From the NCBI GenBank assembly GCA_032358165.1, contig JAALGY010000041.1, positions 3,450,575 to 3,514,574 of the forward strand: a stretch of DNA of 64,000 bases. Reading direction: 5' to 3'. This document shows, in pieces, positions 11,374 to 23,225 of this stretch. The first letter of the stretch is position 1; the number at the start of each line of letters is the position of its first letter. The position numbers were made by a program, and so were the translations under genes. Source of the stretch: Diplosphaera chodatii (lineage: Eukaryota > Chlorophyta > Trebouxiophyceae > Prasiolales > Stichococcaceae). The notes under the pieces were generated by a model. It was not told the origin of the DNA. It saw only the letters and a list, made by a program, of their open reading frames with translations, and made no database searches.

Positions 11374-13965
11374 TCAGGAGGTGCCGGGGGCTGCTGTCTG
11401 CTGCAGCAGCGAGGACGACCCGCCGCCATTGGTGCCACCTGCACATGGCGATGCTCCACGGTGTGACTGTTTGAGCAGCGGGAGCCATGCTCGATGCGTG
11501 CTCAACGTGCCGTCCAACTGGATGCTCCAGCGGACACCTTTGTCATGAACGCCTTCGAGGCAGCACTGAGTCAGCCGCGCTAAGCTCAAGGTGAGTGTCA
11601 GGTGTTTGCTCAGCAGCAGCTGAAGCAAGGGCTGACATTGAACAGGACACGCACCCAGCTGACTCAAAGCACTCCTATTCAGCATGTCTTCCATCAGCTG
11701 GCATGTCACATCAGCTTTGTGACGGGTGACACCAAAGACGGTAAAAGATCTGCCAGCTTGCGAGCGCAGCTAACCTGCCATGTATGGCAGGGGGCGTGGT
11801 GGCGGGCGGCTAACCTGTCATCATTGGCGGCGGCGAGGACGGCGCGGGCGCCATGGCTGCGCCTGCAATAATGCCACAGCAGACATGATTTAAACACTGG
11901 AGGATATGACAGTCTCATACCACAGCAGCTGACAAGCACTTGCATGGACTGCTGTTGATGTATATCCAGGTTTCAGATGCACCAAACAGAGCGGCGGCGC
12001 AGCCTGTGGCTGTCTATGCAAGATGTGGCTGGCGTCACACCATTTGCTGCAGGGTGCTGTGCTAGCAATGCCAGCTGCAGCAATGCGGTGACAATGACAC
12101 ACCTGCAGCGGGCGGGGAGGCGTACACAGGGGTGTAGCCTCCAGCAGGTGTCACATACACCTGCACGATGAGCGCAGCACGGCACTGGCCAGGACGAGAT
12201 GACACGCGGACGAGTGGACGGCAGAGGTCATGCCCGGCATAGGCTGCAACAGCAACTGCACGGTGCCAGCACACCCTAAATAGCAGGCACAGCAGGTCTA
12301 ACTGTGCCCCCTGCTGGCAAGCTGTGCAGAGTTTGATGACGTCAGGAACGTTATACCAACTGCTGACCAGTCCTCATTGAAGGACTTCGGTGAGAATTCT
12401 GGAATTAAGGCAATGTCTTGTGCGCGCACCAGAATGGGGGCGACCGCCTTGGGAGCGGCTGGCGCGGGCGCTGTGGGGTACGCGACCGGCAGAACCGTTA
12501 CCGGCGGCGCCGGCGGCGCCGTCAGCTTGGGCACGACGATGTTGACGGGCGCGTACAGCGGCACCGGGATGACGCCCTGAAGCAAAAGCAACTACATCAG
12601 CGCATGATTGGCAATGCAGGTGAGGTGGCACATACAGTCCAGTAGACCAATGCTACCACTGGCCAGCACAAGTATGTCCCCAACGAAAAGACAATGGCAG
12701 AGTGGAGTTGGTTGCAGCCTTCAGCATGCATGGCGAGTTAGGCTTGATGTCTGGCAGGCTTTCTGCACACGGTCGACGAGTACCTGGTAGTAGGTCACGG
12801 CGGTGGCGGGGTTGTAGGAGGGCGGGTACGTCGGCAGCGGCAGCACCGCCTTGGGGGCCGCATAGTAGTAGGGCGGCTGAGCGTAGGGCGGGGGAATCGG
12901 CACGCTGTAGTAGGACGACGGGGTGCCTGGGGCAGCGTAGGGCACCGGTACGTTGACCGGGGCTTTGTAGGCCTGGTACGAGCCCGGCAGCGTGGTGTAT
13001 GTGCCTGGCGGCAGCGGCGGCGCCGGGACGTAGGCGCCATAGGCGTAGTACACCGCGGGGGCGCCTGGCACTGCAGGGGCGTAGCTGGGGCCTGCAGCAG
13101 ACGGCAGCGGGGGTAGGCTACGCAGCAACAGTATATGAGAGTCAGAATAGGCAACGTTGAAGCCAAGCCTTCACGGAGTCAGCAAGTACACAGAAGCTGA
13201 GAGCTGATTGACAATCAATATCAGCTCAGGCTTCCCCATACATCAGCTGACACCGTGGATGCAGGGCAAACATGGAGGGTGCAGCCAACATCTTTGCATG
13301 CGTCGTGATCTGCACATAGGCTGGCGGCATGCTCTGAAGAGCTGGCACCAGATCTTCGTGCATGTCACCTGATGGCGTGGGCACGACGGCAGGAGGCTTG
13401 ACGACTGGCGCGGGGTAGACGATCGGCAGCGTCTTCGGCGGCAGCGGCACCTTGGATGGGACGACCTTGTTGCCGGCAGGGGGCGGGGGTGGCGGCGGGG
13501 GCGGCGGGGGCGGCGGCGGCGACCGCAATCGCACCTGCTCATATGCACCATCGACCGTTGAAATCCAATGAGCACGCATGCACACTCACAAGTAAGGATG
13601 CTTGCTGTTGCTGCTGCTGCTGCTGTGCTGTGGGCATGGCACCGGACATCCGCAGACACAAGGGTCAGCAGGCCGCACTTGCTGCAGAATGCCTTTCTTG
13701 CATAGGTTCACACCATGCTCAGTCCTTGAGCACAAGGATCAGGCCTTGCAGCAATACAAGATAGAGGGCATGGTCCACATAGGTGTCTGATGAGGTGCGA
13801 CCGACCGACCTGCTTGCCCTTTCCTGCCGCCGACTTGCCCGTGCCATATCCACCCAGCAGCAGGCTGCTGCCGGGCTGTGCTGCCGCATACACCGCCGAT
13901 GGGCTGCACAGCAATGCCAAGCACGATGCCAGCAGCAGTCCGAGGCAACCCCTGCCCCTGCACAT
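11374..13965 (-). CDS. Secreted hydroxyproline-rich-type wall protein
   Basis: Seven exons join exactly in phase: 13965-13810, 13534-13369, 13091-12784, 12576-12430, 12160-12103, 11862-11815, 11438-11374. The product is 315 residues with a TGA stop. Residues 1-28 form a signal peptide (GCLGLLLASCLALLCSPSAV, cleavage near AYA-AAQ). The mature part begins with a Gly/Lys stretch, then an Arg-Ser-Pro run of about 14 Pro. Pro/Tyr/Val-rich sequence follows (VPLPPKTLPIVYPAPVVKPP, YYSVPIPPPYAQPPYYY, PAGGYTPVYASPPAAG). The C-terminus is short, Gly/Ser-rich and polar (GGTNGGGSSSLLQQTAA). Extensin/pherophorin-like wall or extracellular-matrix proteins have this composition. Tyr-rich blocks suggest possible oxidative cross-linking. 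I see no globular domain. Its downstream neighbour at 8893-10182 is of the same broad type and strand. Confidence 0.78.
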
Positions 13966-14486
13966 CGTGCTGTTTTAGCACCCCCTCGAGGGCTGGCTGC
14001 AGTCTTGTAAGGTCTGCAAATGGTGTATGTCAGTTGATGGCAGGAGTAGTGCAGTCTCACAGGAGACCCACAGCAATGTCCAATGCCTACAAGTGTCAGT
14101 GCTGCCTGGTGGAAGGCCCCTTTGTGTCGCGGCGTCGGTTGAATCAGCAATCTGCAAAGGGAATCGACTTTGGGCAGCTTCACATCCCTGCTCGAAGCTG
14201 ACGTTTGTGGGTGCCGCCGATAAATCTCAATGCAGACCCTCTCGACGGTCAGCCAAAAGGCTACTCCATGCTTGCCAATGCCAATACCAATTCTGACACC
14301 ACATGAAGGCACATGTCTGTTGTAGCTTGTCACCCATTGAATAGCTGAAAGGCCTGAGGATAGCAACCTGCTGCTAGCTACTGATGACGGTGGCTTGGGA
14401 GCTGAACCCCTTGCCCGCTTTATTTGCTGTGAAGGGCTGAGTGCCTACCGCATCTGCACACAGCATCAGCAATCGACACCACCAGC

Positions 14487-16095
14487 ATGGCTGCAGTCAA
14501 CGCAGGCCGAGAGGTGGCCCAGCAGTCAACCCGCACAATGTGAGGCTTGCAGTCCCAACATGCATGGCGCTGGCAGCGCCGCCATGCTGACATGCGGCGG
14601 CAACGACCTTACTTCCCTGAAGGCGTCACCACCAGAGTGCACTCAACATGAAACATCAGCCCCACCCCCTCCACCTGTCATGGGCAAGCGCTCACGCCAT
14701 GCAGACATGTCAAGCTGGACACCTGACTCCACTGCAGGGTGAGCCTGGGCGCTGCGTCTGCCGGCGCTGGCGTCAGCTTCATCTTTGGCATGCTCATCGG
14801 CCACGCCCGGGTGCGTACTGCACACCGACCACTGCGGCGCCACTGTTGGGGCTGCAGATGACCGATGGTGTCAGCATGAACATATGTATACCTGCCATGG
14901 CCGGCGCTGAAGCTGTCGTGCGGCAGAGCATCAGCTGAGCAGCCAAGCTGCTCAGCTGGTCCAGCAGCCGGTCGCCTTGCTTCAGTATCATAGGCACCCG
15001 AGGTTACTACAGGCCCACAACACACTGCACACAGGGCGCACACCTGGCAGCGCTGTGACGACGTGTTGTAAGGTGCCTTCACAGCCAGCAGAATGTTTTG
15101 CTGCTGCTGCAGGGCTGGCGCGCGGCGATGGATGCAATCGAGGCGCGCCTGGCGGCGGAGCACCGCAACGCGCTCTTCCGCCACCACAAGGACCAGATGG
15201 ACCACCAGGTGGCCGTCCGATACCCTGGTGCCTCTGTGCTGATGTTCAGCTCAACATGTGTGCGCCGGCAGCACCGCATGCAGCAGCCGGATGCTGTCTG
15301 CACACAGAACATGTGCGGGGCCCACTCCGCCCAGGCCCAGTAGGACAAATGCAGGTCAACATGCAACGACCCCATGGCATGTGCATGCGATCTGCAGGCG
15401 GCGCTGGACCGGCTGGCGGCCTCCAACGCGCGCGCCGCCGACGCCATCAACGCCGACGTCAATGACCGCCTCATGGAGTACCTGTACTCCACCAAGTACC
15501 GCCCGCTGCAGGTGCTGGCAGACCATCCGCTGCCGCGCCCTGGCTTTGCTGAGTCGATGCTGCCAGTTGTTGCCCACAAGCGCGGCTACAGTGCCCGGCA
15601 CGCTGAGCAGCTGGGTGCAGCTGCCTTGCAACCCTCAGGCGCCTGCATGCCAGGTTATGCTGCTGCCTGGCATCAAGACTGCTTGCATGATAGTCGAGTC
15701 ACTAGCGCAGCAGTCCTGACCGCGGCTGCAGCTGCTCAGCCGGTCTGCCCACGCTCTGCCAGCACACTTTGCGCTGCATGTGTGTCTTGGTAGGTACTGA
15801 GCGCAGCTGCGCAATCAATGGGAACGGCGGCCAATCAATTGCTGTCACGCCAGCCCAGGGCGGTTGGCAGGACTCTGATGGGTGACCCCAGGTGACCCCT
15901 GCAGTCGAGCGTTCACACTTACAGGACCGGCTGGAGCGGGCGGTGGCGGAGGAGGAGGCGGCCGCCAGCCGCGACGCCGACCGCTGGCTCAAGGGCCCTG
16001 CTGGCGACGACGACTATGCACAGGCGCGGCCGAAGTCAGCGGGCGCCCAGCTACACAGCTGCTTACAAAGGCGCTGTGCACTTTGGGGCAACTAG
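14487..16095 (+). CDS. Small N-terminally membrane-anchored helical protein
   Basis: Exons 14487-14539, 14738-14810, 15113-15208, 15398-15511 and 15925-16095 join in phase to give about 168 residues. The protein starts MAAVNAGREVAQQS, followed by a Gly/Ala-rich hydrophobic helix (LGAASAGAGVSFIFGMLIGH, residues about 20-40). Charged amphipathic helices follow (MDAIEARLAAEHRNALFRHH, LDRLAASNARAADAINADVN, LERAVAEEEAAASRDADRW). The 3' end is uncertain. The last exon reads to TAG at 16093-16095. Alternatively it could use a GC-type donor near 16023 and continue in a block at about 16226-16323 (GRGIGDPRHRFNASGWQR) ending TGA. The architecture resembles small organelle-membrane scaffold proteins, but no family is recognised. 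It precedes an LEA-like gene on the same strand that also begins with a short glycine-rich membrane helix. Confidence 0.62.
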
Positions 16096-16684
16096 CATGA
16101 GATCTGGGATAGTGCATCACAAACCTCGGCTGTATCGGCAGTGACGCAGCAATGCGCTTGGTTGCTGTGCGTACAGCAGGCACAGTCCTCAGGATTGATG
16201 ATCGTGGTTTCTTTTCTCGCTACAGGGCCGTGGCATCGGCGACCCCAGACACCGCTTCAATGCCAGCGGCTGGCAACGCCAGGAGCAGGACCGCAGCGGG
16301 GAGCGCGGTGGTGGCAGAGAATGATGTGCATGGTAGAAGCCCATGCACGCAACAGTGAGCAGGGCAGGCCTGGCTGGTGTAGGGCGAACATCAGCATGCC
16401 AATTTCCTGTCCCAATCACGCACTCTGTTGAACAGTCACGAGAGATCGACAACCTACATGCAGCAGGTTTCGACGTGCTGGCAGCATGGGCAGATGCAGG
16501 GAAATTGCTGCACTCGGTCACAGTAGCACCATTGACAGTCATCAACATACTGTGGTTTGTAGGCACGGTGTCTCAAAGTGCATTTCCAACAGAGGCTAAG
16601 ACCGCTCACATTAACCCTCAGCTGCACATAACTTTTTCGAGGTTTTCAACAATGTATAGGGTGCTCACAAGCAACCAGCAGCTT

Positions 16685-17342
16685 TCAGGCTGGGTGCTGG
16701 CACATGCGGTCGCTGCACCGCAGCGCGCCGCAGCATTCAGCGTCGTAACTGCAGCGCGGCCCCAGCAGCGGCGGATGCGGAACGCCAGCCTGCGTACAGG
16801 AGCCACCATGCACTGTCATTGCGCATGCGATGCCTTTGAATGCCTCACATCCCACACTGGGGCAGGACTCGATTTGCATCGGCAGCTGGCATACGCCGAT
16901 GTCAGCAGTCACAGGCTGCTCAGCAGAGGAAAGTCTGCCATAGCGCCGCACCTCGAGGCAGCAGACAGGGTCCTTGCAGTGTGCCGTTGCTGGCTGATTG
17001 CAGGCGCACTGCACACAGACGTAAGCATATAAGGTCGTGTCGCAACAGCTGCGACTGCGCATTGCATCCAGCGCCATGCACAAGCCGCCAGTGACAGAGA
17101 GCAGCTGGTTTTGTGCTGCCGACTGACAAGACATGCAACAGGCTGCCACATGCATGACATTGCGGTGCTGCGTCGATTGGCATGCGCGACAGTCGGTCGG
17201 TGAGGGCCCTCACCTCAACAATGGCGCCCCCAGACTCACAGTCGCTCAGCGTGGCGCAGGGGCGGCCCAGCACCCCGGGCGGCAGCTGCCGCTCCGGCGG
17301 AAGTGGCCAGCGCATTACCGGCAGGCTGCGGCAGTCGACGCC
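16685..17342 (-). CDS. Cysteine-rich, probably secreted protein (5' exons unresolved)
   Basis: Two phase-0 exons: 17342-17214 (GVDCRSLPVMRWPLPPERQ ... GRPCATLSDCESGG) and 17008-16685, ending TGA. The second exon encodes about 107 residues with some 18 cysteines, including DPVCCLEV, CPSVGCEAFKGIACAM and a terminal module GPRCSYDAECCGALRCSDRM followed by CQHPA. The terminal spacing C-x5-CC-x4-C-x4-C is typical of inhibitor-cystine-knot-like or Dickkopf/colipase-like disulfide modules, which are extracellular. Splice sites are canonical (GTTGAG|GTGAGG, GTGTGCAG|TGC). An upstream exon with a signal peptide is expected between 17.4 and 18.1 kb but cannot be identified. It lies on the strand opposite both neighbours. 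Function not recognised. Confidence 0.6.
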
Positions 17343-18225
17343 CTGCATGCACGAAGTGCCTGATCCCTTGCAACATATGGAACGGCTCAGCTGCAGTCAG
17401 CTGCACTGCGCCAGCGAGCTGCAGTGCTGGCTCTGCCAGGTGATGCGAGGCGCATGGCGGCAGGCGCCACGGCATCATGGGCGCTGCTGGGCTGTCGGTG
17501 GTCAAGAGGGTACGTAGGGCTGCCTGGGCATGAAGGCATTGGATGAGACCGTTGGAAGCAACAGCAATACTTGAGTCCACCATGCATGCGTGCCTGGAAC
17601 GTGCAGCTCAGTAGGCTCATTGAGATGATGGCAGCACAGGCTGCAGGGCAAGCTTGATGCTTTGCCATCCTGCTCCCGCACGGAATGAATACGTGACAGA
17701 AGGGCTCCCTGCTGGCGGTATTGTGAGCTGCAAGGCCTCGTTTATATGTTTCAGCAGCGGTCACTGACAAGAGGATGCAGTGCCGGCACGTGATGCACAC
17801 CGACCAAAAGGCCAGCTGCCGGTATGTATGCTGTCGAGAGTCCAGTACACTGACTCTTTCAGCAGGAGCATTCACTGGACCATCATGTCTACCCGTGTGC
17901 TACCGCCGTTTATTGATCGTGCTGCATGGGCGCGTGCACTGCTGAGCACATACAGGAGGAACATCGCAACCAAGGCCGGGGTTTGAAGTAAGGAAACAAA
18001 GGCAAGTGCTTGCCATCCATCATCGTAGCACGCCTGATGCATAGGGTGCTGACATAAAATAGGCGCAGACCTGGCTGCTGTGTCAGCATACTGCTGCGCT
18101 AGCCCCAGCAGGGTGTGGCGCTGGGCAGTGCGTGTGGCTCATTCGAATTGCTACTGAATGATGTGCTATTGCAATGGCACTCCGTCTGCTGGCAAGTGAC
18201 GTACATTTCGTGCTCCTTCCAAAGC

Positions 18226-21026
18226 ATGGCGCTGCGCCATGGGGCCGGCAGCAGCCGCAGTGCCCTCTGGCACGCTTACGACTCCGGCATGCTGGCAGCA
18301 GGGCTCCTGGGCATTGGCTCTGCGCTCGCCATCGGCCTGGCCATCGGTTCAAGCAGCGTGAGCTACGACACCATGCTAGGATCGTGAACGTATCCTGCTC
18401 CCTACCAACGCTCTCGCTGGCTGTCACATTCACTGCCATGGCTTGTACTTCCGCACATGCCACTGCTGATCAAACCCAGACAGTCTGGATATCCATCGAT
18501 GTTATCCAGCGAAGACCCTGGCCATGCAATGATCTGCTGTCGTCCTAGTGTAGATATGTTCAGGGCAGGGCTCAAGCGCAGATGCCTCTTGGTCGCAGGG
18601 CGCAGACCGAACGCAGCAGCGCATCAACGCCGCCGTCCGCGAGTCGGAGGGCCGCACGTGGCGCCACCTTCGGGACGCCCGCACCGCCCCCCTGGCGAGC
18701 TGTCTGGCCCCTGCCTCCCTGCCAACAGTTCATGTCGTCATGAGCTGGTGCACTCGTGAATCCACTGGAATCTGCCTTTGGAACTGCACTCTGTCTAGCA
18801 GCCGTATGATATTTGACAACGACGTGACTGTTGCTTTTTTCGACATGACAGGTAGAGTGATACTGTGACGTGTCGCAGGCTGACTGGCGCAGCTTTGCAG
18901 ATGCGCCGCCAGCGGCGTACATCAACGCCCCGCCGCCGTCGCCCTGGCGCCAGCGCTCGACGCGCGCCACCAGCCTGCAGTACGACGGCCGCCCCGTCAG
19001 CAGCTGGGGCACAGCTGCTGACCCGCAGGTGGGCTGCAGCAGTCCTGCCACATTACATGTGCATGCTGTGGCACCAGGTGGTTGTCAATATATGGCACCT
19101 TTGCATCAATTCAGCACAGACACAGACTACTGATGCAGTATGCTGATAACAGGCTCGTGTTCCATGCAGACTGCCAAGCACCGTCGTCCCCAAGGCGCCG
19201 ACTCGCAGCCGGCCAGCAGACCGTCCAGTGCTGCGACTCCAGGGGAGCCTGGCGCCATCCCCAGCAACACTCAGGACACCCGCACCATGAGCGGCACGGC
19301 AGCTGTGGACCGTGCCACCTCTGACCATGCAGCTGGGCAGGAAACGACTGGCGAGGACCCCACTGCTGCAGCCTGCTGGCCTGGCTTCAACGCGGCTCGG
19401 CAGGCGGACACCGCAGCTGCGGGCGAGGCAGGCAACGGCACCGCTGATTCAGGTGCCGTCAAGGGATCAGCTCGGGGCGCAGCTGATGGCGTGGGAACTG
19501 CTGAGGCGCCAGAGCAGCCTGCCGACCAGCTCAAGGATGCGGCATCTGCAGCAGCAGCCGCGGCGGGTGAAACAGTTGTAGATGCTGCGGACAGGGCCTG
19601 CGCTGGCGCCGTCATTGCTGCTGAGCACATGCTGAAGTCGACGGAGCCTCCAGCTGAGCCTCCTGCTGCAGCTCACCAGGCTGCCAAGGTGAGCTGAAGT
19701 GCTAATTCCTGAATGCAAACTCCTGCATGCTATGACGTGGGCGATCCATGAGGAGACACGAAATAAATGCTTGACGGGTGCGGCCCGACTGTCAGGCACG
19801 GCTGTGCTGCAGGCGGCTGCCCGGACGAAGCACGGCGCGATGGACACCGCCATCCAGGCGCAGCAGGCGGCGGGCGGCGGCGCGGCCCGCAAGCAGGCGG
19901 CCCAGCTGCAGCGCGCGGCAGACAGGGTGATCCTGTCTGCACTACCAGCCAGCATCTGCGTTCCAGCTAGCTGCGGTACCAACAATGATACTGCCAATGT
20001 AACATCTGATTCCAGAAGGTCAATCAGGCGTATGTATCAGACTCAGCAGTAATGTCTGTGCTTGTCGCAGGCGCAGGGGCAGATCGGAAACTCCGCCTCG
20101 AATGCAGCTGCTGCCGCGAACCAGGCCGCCGCAGCAGGCGCAGACCAGGCAGACGACGGCCTGCGCAGCGCCGCCGCCGATAGTCGGGCCGCCGCCGCCG
20201 ATGCCGGCAGCAAAGCCAGAAACTGGGCAGCTGCAGAGGCTGGAGAGCTGGGCGTCACGCTGGAGAAGGCTGCCGCTGCCACCGGGGATGCCCTATATCA
20301 GGAGGGGCGCAAGCTCAGGGCAGACGCCGGCGAGGCTGCAGCTGTGGCGCAGCACAAGGCATGGGACTGGGGAGCATCCGCAGCTGCCCAGGCTGCGCAT
20401 GCTGCCCAGCAGGCGGCAGACGGCGCAGAGGCAGCCGCGGCTGCTGTTGCAGCTGGCGCAGATCAGCTGCAGCACTCTGCGCGCGACACGGCAGGCTTCG
20501 CATGGCAAAAGGCAGACACGGCCGGTCAGCGTGCTAACGCCGCAGCGGCTGACACTGACAGCGTAAAGGTGAGACACGCAGGATGCCCTATATTTCATTC
20601 CTCCTGGTGTTCAAGCAGGTGGGCAGGCTGCTATTGTGCGCGCTGAAATGTGACCCACAGAACGCGCAACGGGAGTGCATAGCACTGGTGCCAAAGACCT
20701 GCACTGCTGCAGACATGCTGGTTGCTGCACACTCCGCTATGCCAGTACAGCATGTTGCTGTAAGTACGCTTCACCAGCTACTTTTCAGCAGGACCCGTGC
20801 CTGCGCTTTGCAGGATGGAGACGATTCTGTGGAGGGTGCTGCCGTGGCAGCAATGACCGCATACGATGACGTCACACCGGTTTCGGAGTCAGCAGCGACC
20901 GCCCAAGACGACAGCAAGCCGGTCGCATGGTGGACAGCCAGACAGCAGGGCAGCCCTGTGCAGCAGCAGGCGGACAGCAGCGGCAGCGCAGCGACAGACA
21001 TCAAGCTTGACAAGGATGTACCATGA
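18226..21026 (+). CDS. LEA-like alanine-rich amphipathic-helix protein with N-terminal membrane helix
   Basis: Exons 18226-18357, 18599-18727, 18879-19028, 19170-19688, 19813-19926, 20071-20568 and 20814-21026 give about 584 residues ending TGA. All phases are 0; the donor at 18728 is weak. Residues about 20-42 form a Gly/Ala/Leu transmembrane helix (GMLAAGLLGIGSALAIGLAI). Most of the rest is Ala-rich repetitive helix with regularly spaced Gln/Lys/Asp/Glu (for example DAASAAAAAAGETVVDAADR and AAEAGELGVTLEKAAAATGD). This fits late-embryogenesis-abundant group 3 or apolipoprotein-like proteins that protect membranes in desiccation or freezing. Exons near 18.9 kb are Pro/Ser-rich. The acidic C-terminus ends in DIKLDKDVP. 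The membrane anchor is unusual for a LEA protein and could place it on an organelle or ER membrane. The role is inferred from composition only. Confidence 0.75.
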
Positions 21027-22613
21027 GTTCCAGACGGTATCACTTGCCGCGATCCAAGAGTGAGGGAACTATACAGGCCAGCAGCAGGTGCCAATCGCTT
21101 GGGTGTGTTTGGTAACTGTGTAGCATGCAGGGCTGATTTGAGAAGTGGCAAGGGGGTGCGGTGCTGGACACAAACGTTCATGATGCATGTTAGGCTTGCT
21201 GGTATGTCCACTTGGAGGCTCGCAGACCACATAGCACATGGTGTATCTGATGTTCAGCAAGCTGCAAACAGGCAGGCACCTACATACATCCTCAAGGTGT
21301 CAGACTACCACACCGAGCGACCTGTTGTGACACTTGCATTTGATCCAGCCGCAGGCCTGCAAACCCAGACTGCTGCCACCTCTTCATGACGTCACAGCGT
21401 CCCAAGTAGTTTCACCTGTCCTGCAGATAGCCGCAGCGTGTTGTTTAGCTGCTTGTCTGTTTGGATGATGCTACGGCAAGGCACTGCAAGGCATCTCAGC
21501 AGGCACAGCGAGCGAGGGCAGGCTAGCCATCCTTCAGACGAACCAGAAGCAGATGGCAGACCTCTCAGTGAAGTGGCCACTCTCGCTTGTGCATCATCAG
21601 CCACCTCGCAGGCCGCCGGCCGGGTTGTAGCAGTAGTAGGAGTGCTGTGTGTCGCACACCTGCAACTCGCCATGCCACCTTCAACACGGACCTGCAGCAC
21701 TCTGTCGCATATTAGGGAATGCTCCATGCCTCAGTTCAGCACCAGTATTTACCCATCCGAAGCAGCAGTCGGCAGCTGCACCAACACATCACCGTCAGTG
21801 TGTCATCAGAGGCGTGAGCCCAGCGCAGCCATGGGTACTGTGCATGCAGCCGGCAGACAGTCAGGCAAAGCAGCAAGTGCACAGCCGCACATGTCCTGCA
21901 GCAACCAGCAAAGCCGTGTCATCAGAAAGTCATGCATGCCCCTCGTTGCAGATCTTGCTGACATGTACTGGTCATGGCGTCGTTGAACGCAGGCACAGAC
22001 TGTATGTGTTCACCGGCAGTGGGGCCCAATCTGTATGCACCGGCCATAAGTAGCACGGAGTGTCAGCATCCCGTCATGTATGAGCCCGGTTCTACCATGA
22101 TGCGCATATGCGTTGGGACTGCCCACCAGAAGCAACGCCATGCAGGTAGCAGGTGACCATTGTAAGGGAAGGAGTCACCACTGAGTCGACGATGCAGCAC
22201 ACTGACGAATGGGTCCTGCATTCAAGCACAGAGCAAGGTGAGCAGAAATTGACGTCTGGTCCGTAGCAACTGGCGACTTGGCAGCTCGTGTTGGCATGCC
22301 AGATGTCTCTCCAGACGTTGTAAGGAGCAATGATCGACAACTACTGTTCAGGGACCTATGGAGTCCTCACGAGCAGTAGCTGGTGTCACTTGAGTTGCAC
22401 CTGCATGCCGACAGACCATGTTTCATTTAGCATCTCACATCGTCACACAGCCATGACATGACGCGTGTTCGTCAGCAGGCTGCATCAGATGTAGCATCTG
22501 CAGCAAGCACGGCAGACGGAGGTGGTATGCTGATGATGCAGCCCAGCGGTGCTACTGCCGCAGGTGTGCGGCAGCTCAGAGGGACGTGGTTGTGCAGCTG
22601 TCGGCAGCACGCA
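21027..22613. other. Convergent intergenic region
   Basis: Between the 3' end of the LEA-like gene (plus) and the 3' end of the secreted-peptide gene (minus). GC content drops and no phase-consistent exon is visible. Open frames here have no coding-like composition. Presumably two 3' untranslated regions and spacer. Confidence 0.45.
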
Positions 22614-23053
22614 TCAGTTACGATCGGTTGCAGGCTCTGCGCACCGGCACTCGACACCCAGGGGGCCGCGGGAGTCGTCAAAGCAGATGTCGCCATTGGC
22701 CGGCACACACACCTCGCCGACACGAATCTCTGGGAAGGTGCCGAGCTCGGGGAAGTCCTGCAGGAAGACCGTAGCAGACGTCGCTGAGCTGTCTCCGTGG
22801 GTGCTGGGTGTGTAGTACAGCAGGCACAACACATGCTGGCGCTGACATCGCATCTCAGAACATGCGCCAAGTCTGCCGGCTTGTACGGCAGGAGTGCAGC
22901 TGACAAAGCTTGTATCTTCGACACTGGTACATTCCAACGACAGCAGGTGTTGAGATGGCCAGTTGCTGAAGCAAGCACCTGCAGTGTGGGAGTGGCAAGC
23001 AGTGCCAACACACCCACGATCGTCAGGAGCATCCGTTTCGTCTTGAACGCCAT
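22614..23053 (-). CDS. Short secreted cysteine-containing peptide
   Basis: Two phase-0 exons, 23053-22979 and 22757-22614, give 72 residues ending TGA. Exon 1 is exactly a signal peptide (MAFKTKRMLLTIVGVLALLA plus TPTLQ), with donor CTGCAG|GTGCTT. Exon 2 encodes an acidic 47-residue mature peptide with four cysteines (EVCVPANGDICFDDSRGPLG, VECRCAEPATDRN). Signal peptide and mature domain on separate exons is a common layout for secreted peptides. An extra small exon in the 221-bp intron cannot be excluded. No family recognised; the spacing C-x7-C-x11-C-x-C does not match a motif I know. Downstream on the same strand is TRAPPC11, which is not functionally linked. Confidence 0.6.
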
Positions 23054-23165
23054 CTTGCAAGCAATGTTTGATCACATGGACACGTTGCAAGTGTCGATGC
23101 AATAGATGCTGTCGAGCAAAGTCGGACAGCGGACAGCACAAGATGTCCATCACAGTTGTAGAAGC

Positions 23166-23225
23166 CGACAAGGGCCTTGTGTCATAACGGCGGCTCGACA
23201 AGGGCCTTGTGTCATAACGGCGGCT
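23166..23225. repeat. Perfect 30-bp tandem duplication
   Basis: A 30-bp unit beginning CGACAAGGGCCTTGTG occurs twice back to back (23166-23195 and 23196-23225). It lies in the spacer between the secreted-peptide gene start (23053) and the TRAPPC11 stop (23571). Each unit contains a small inverted repeat, AAGGGCCTT. Confidence 0.9.
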
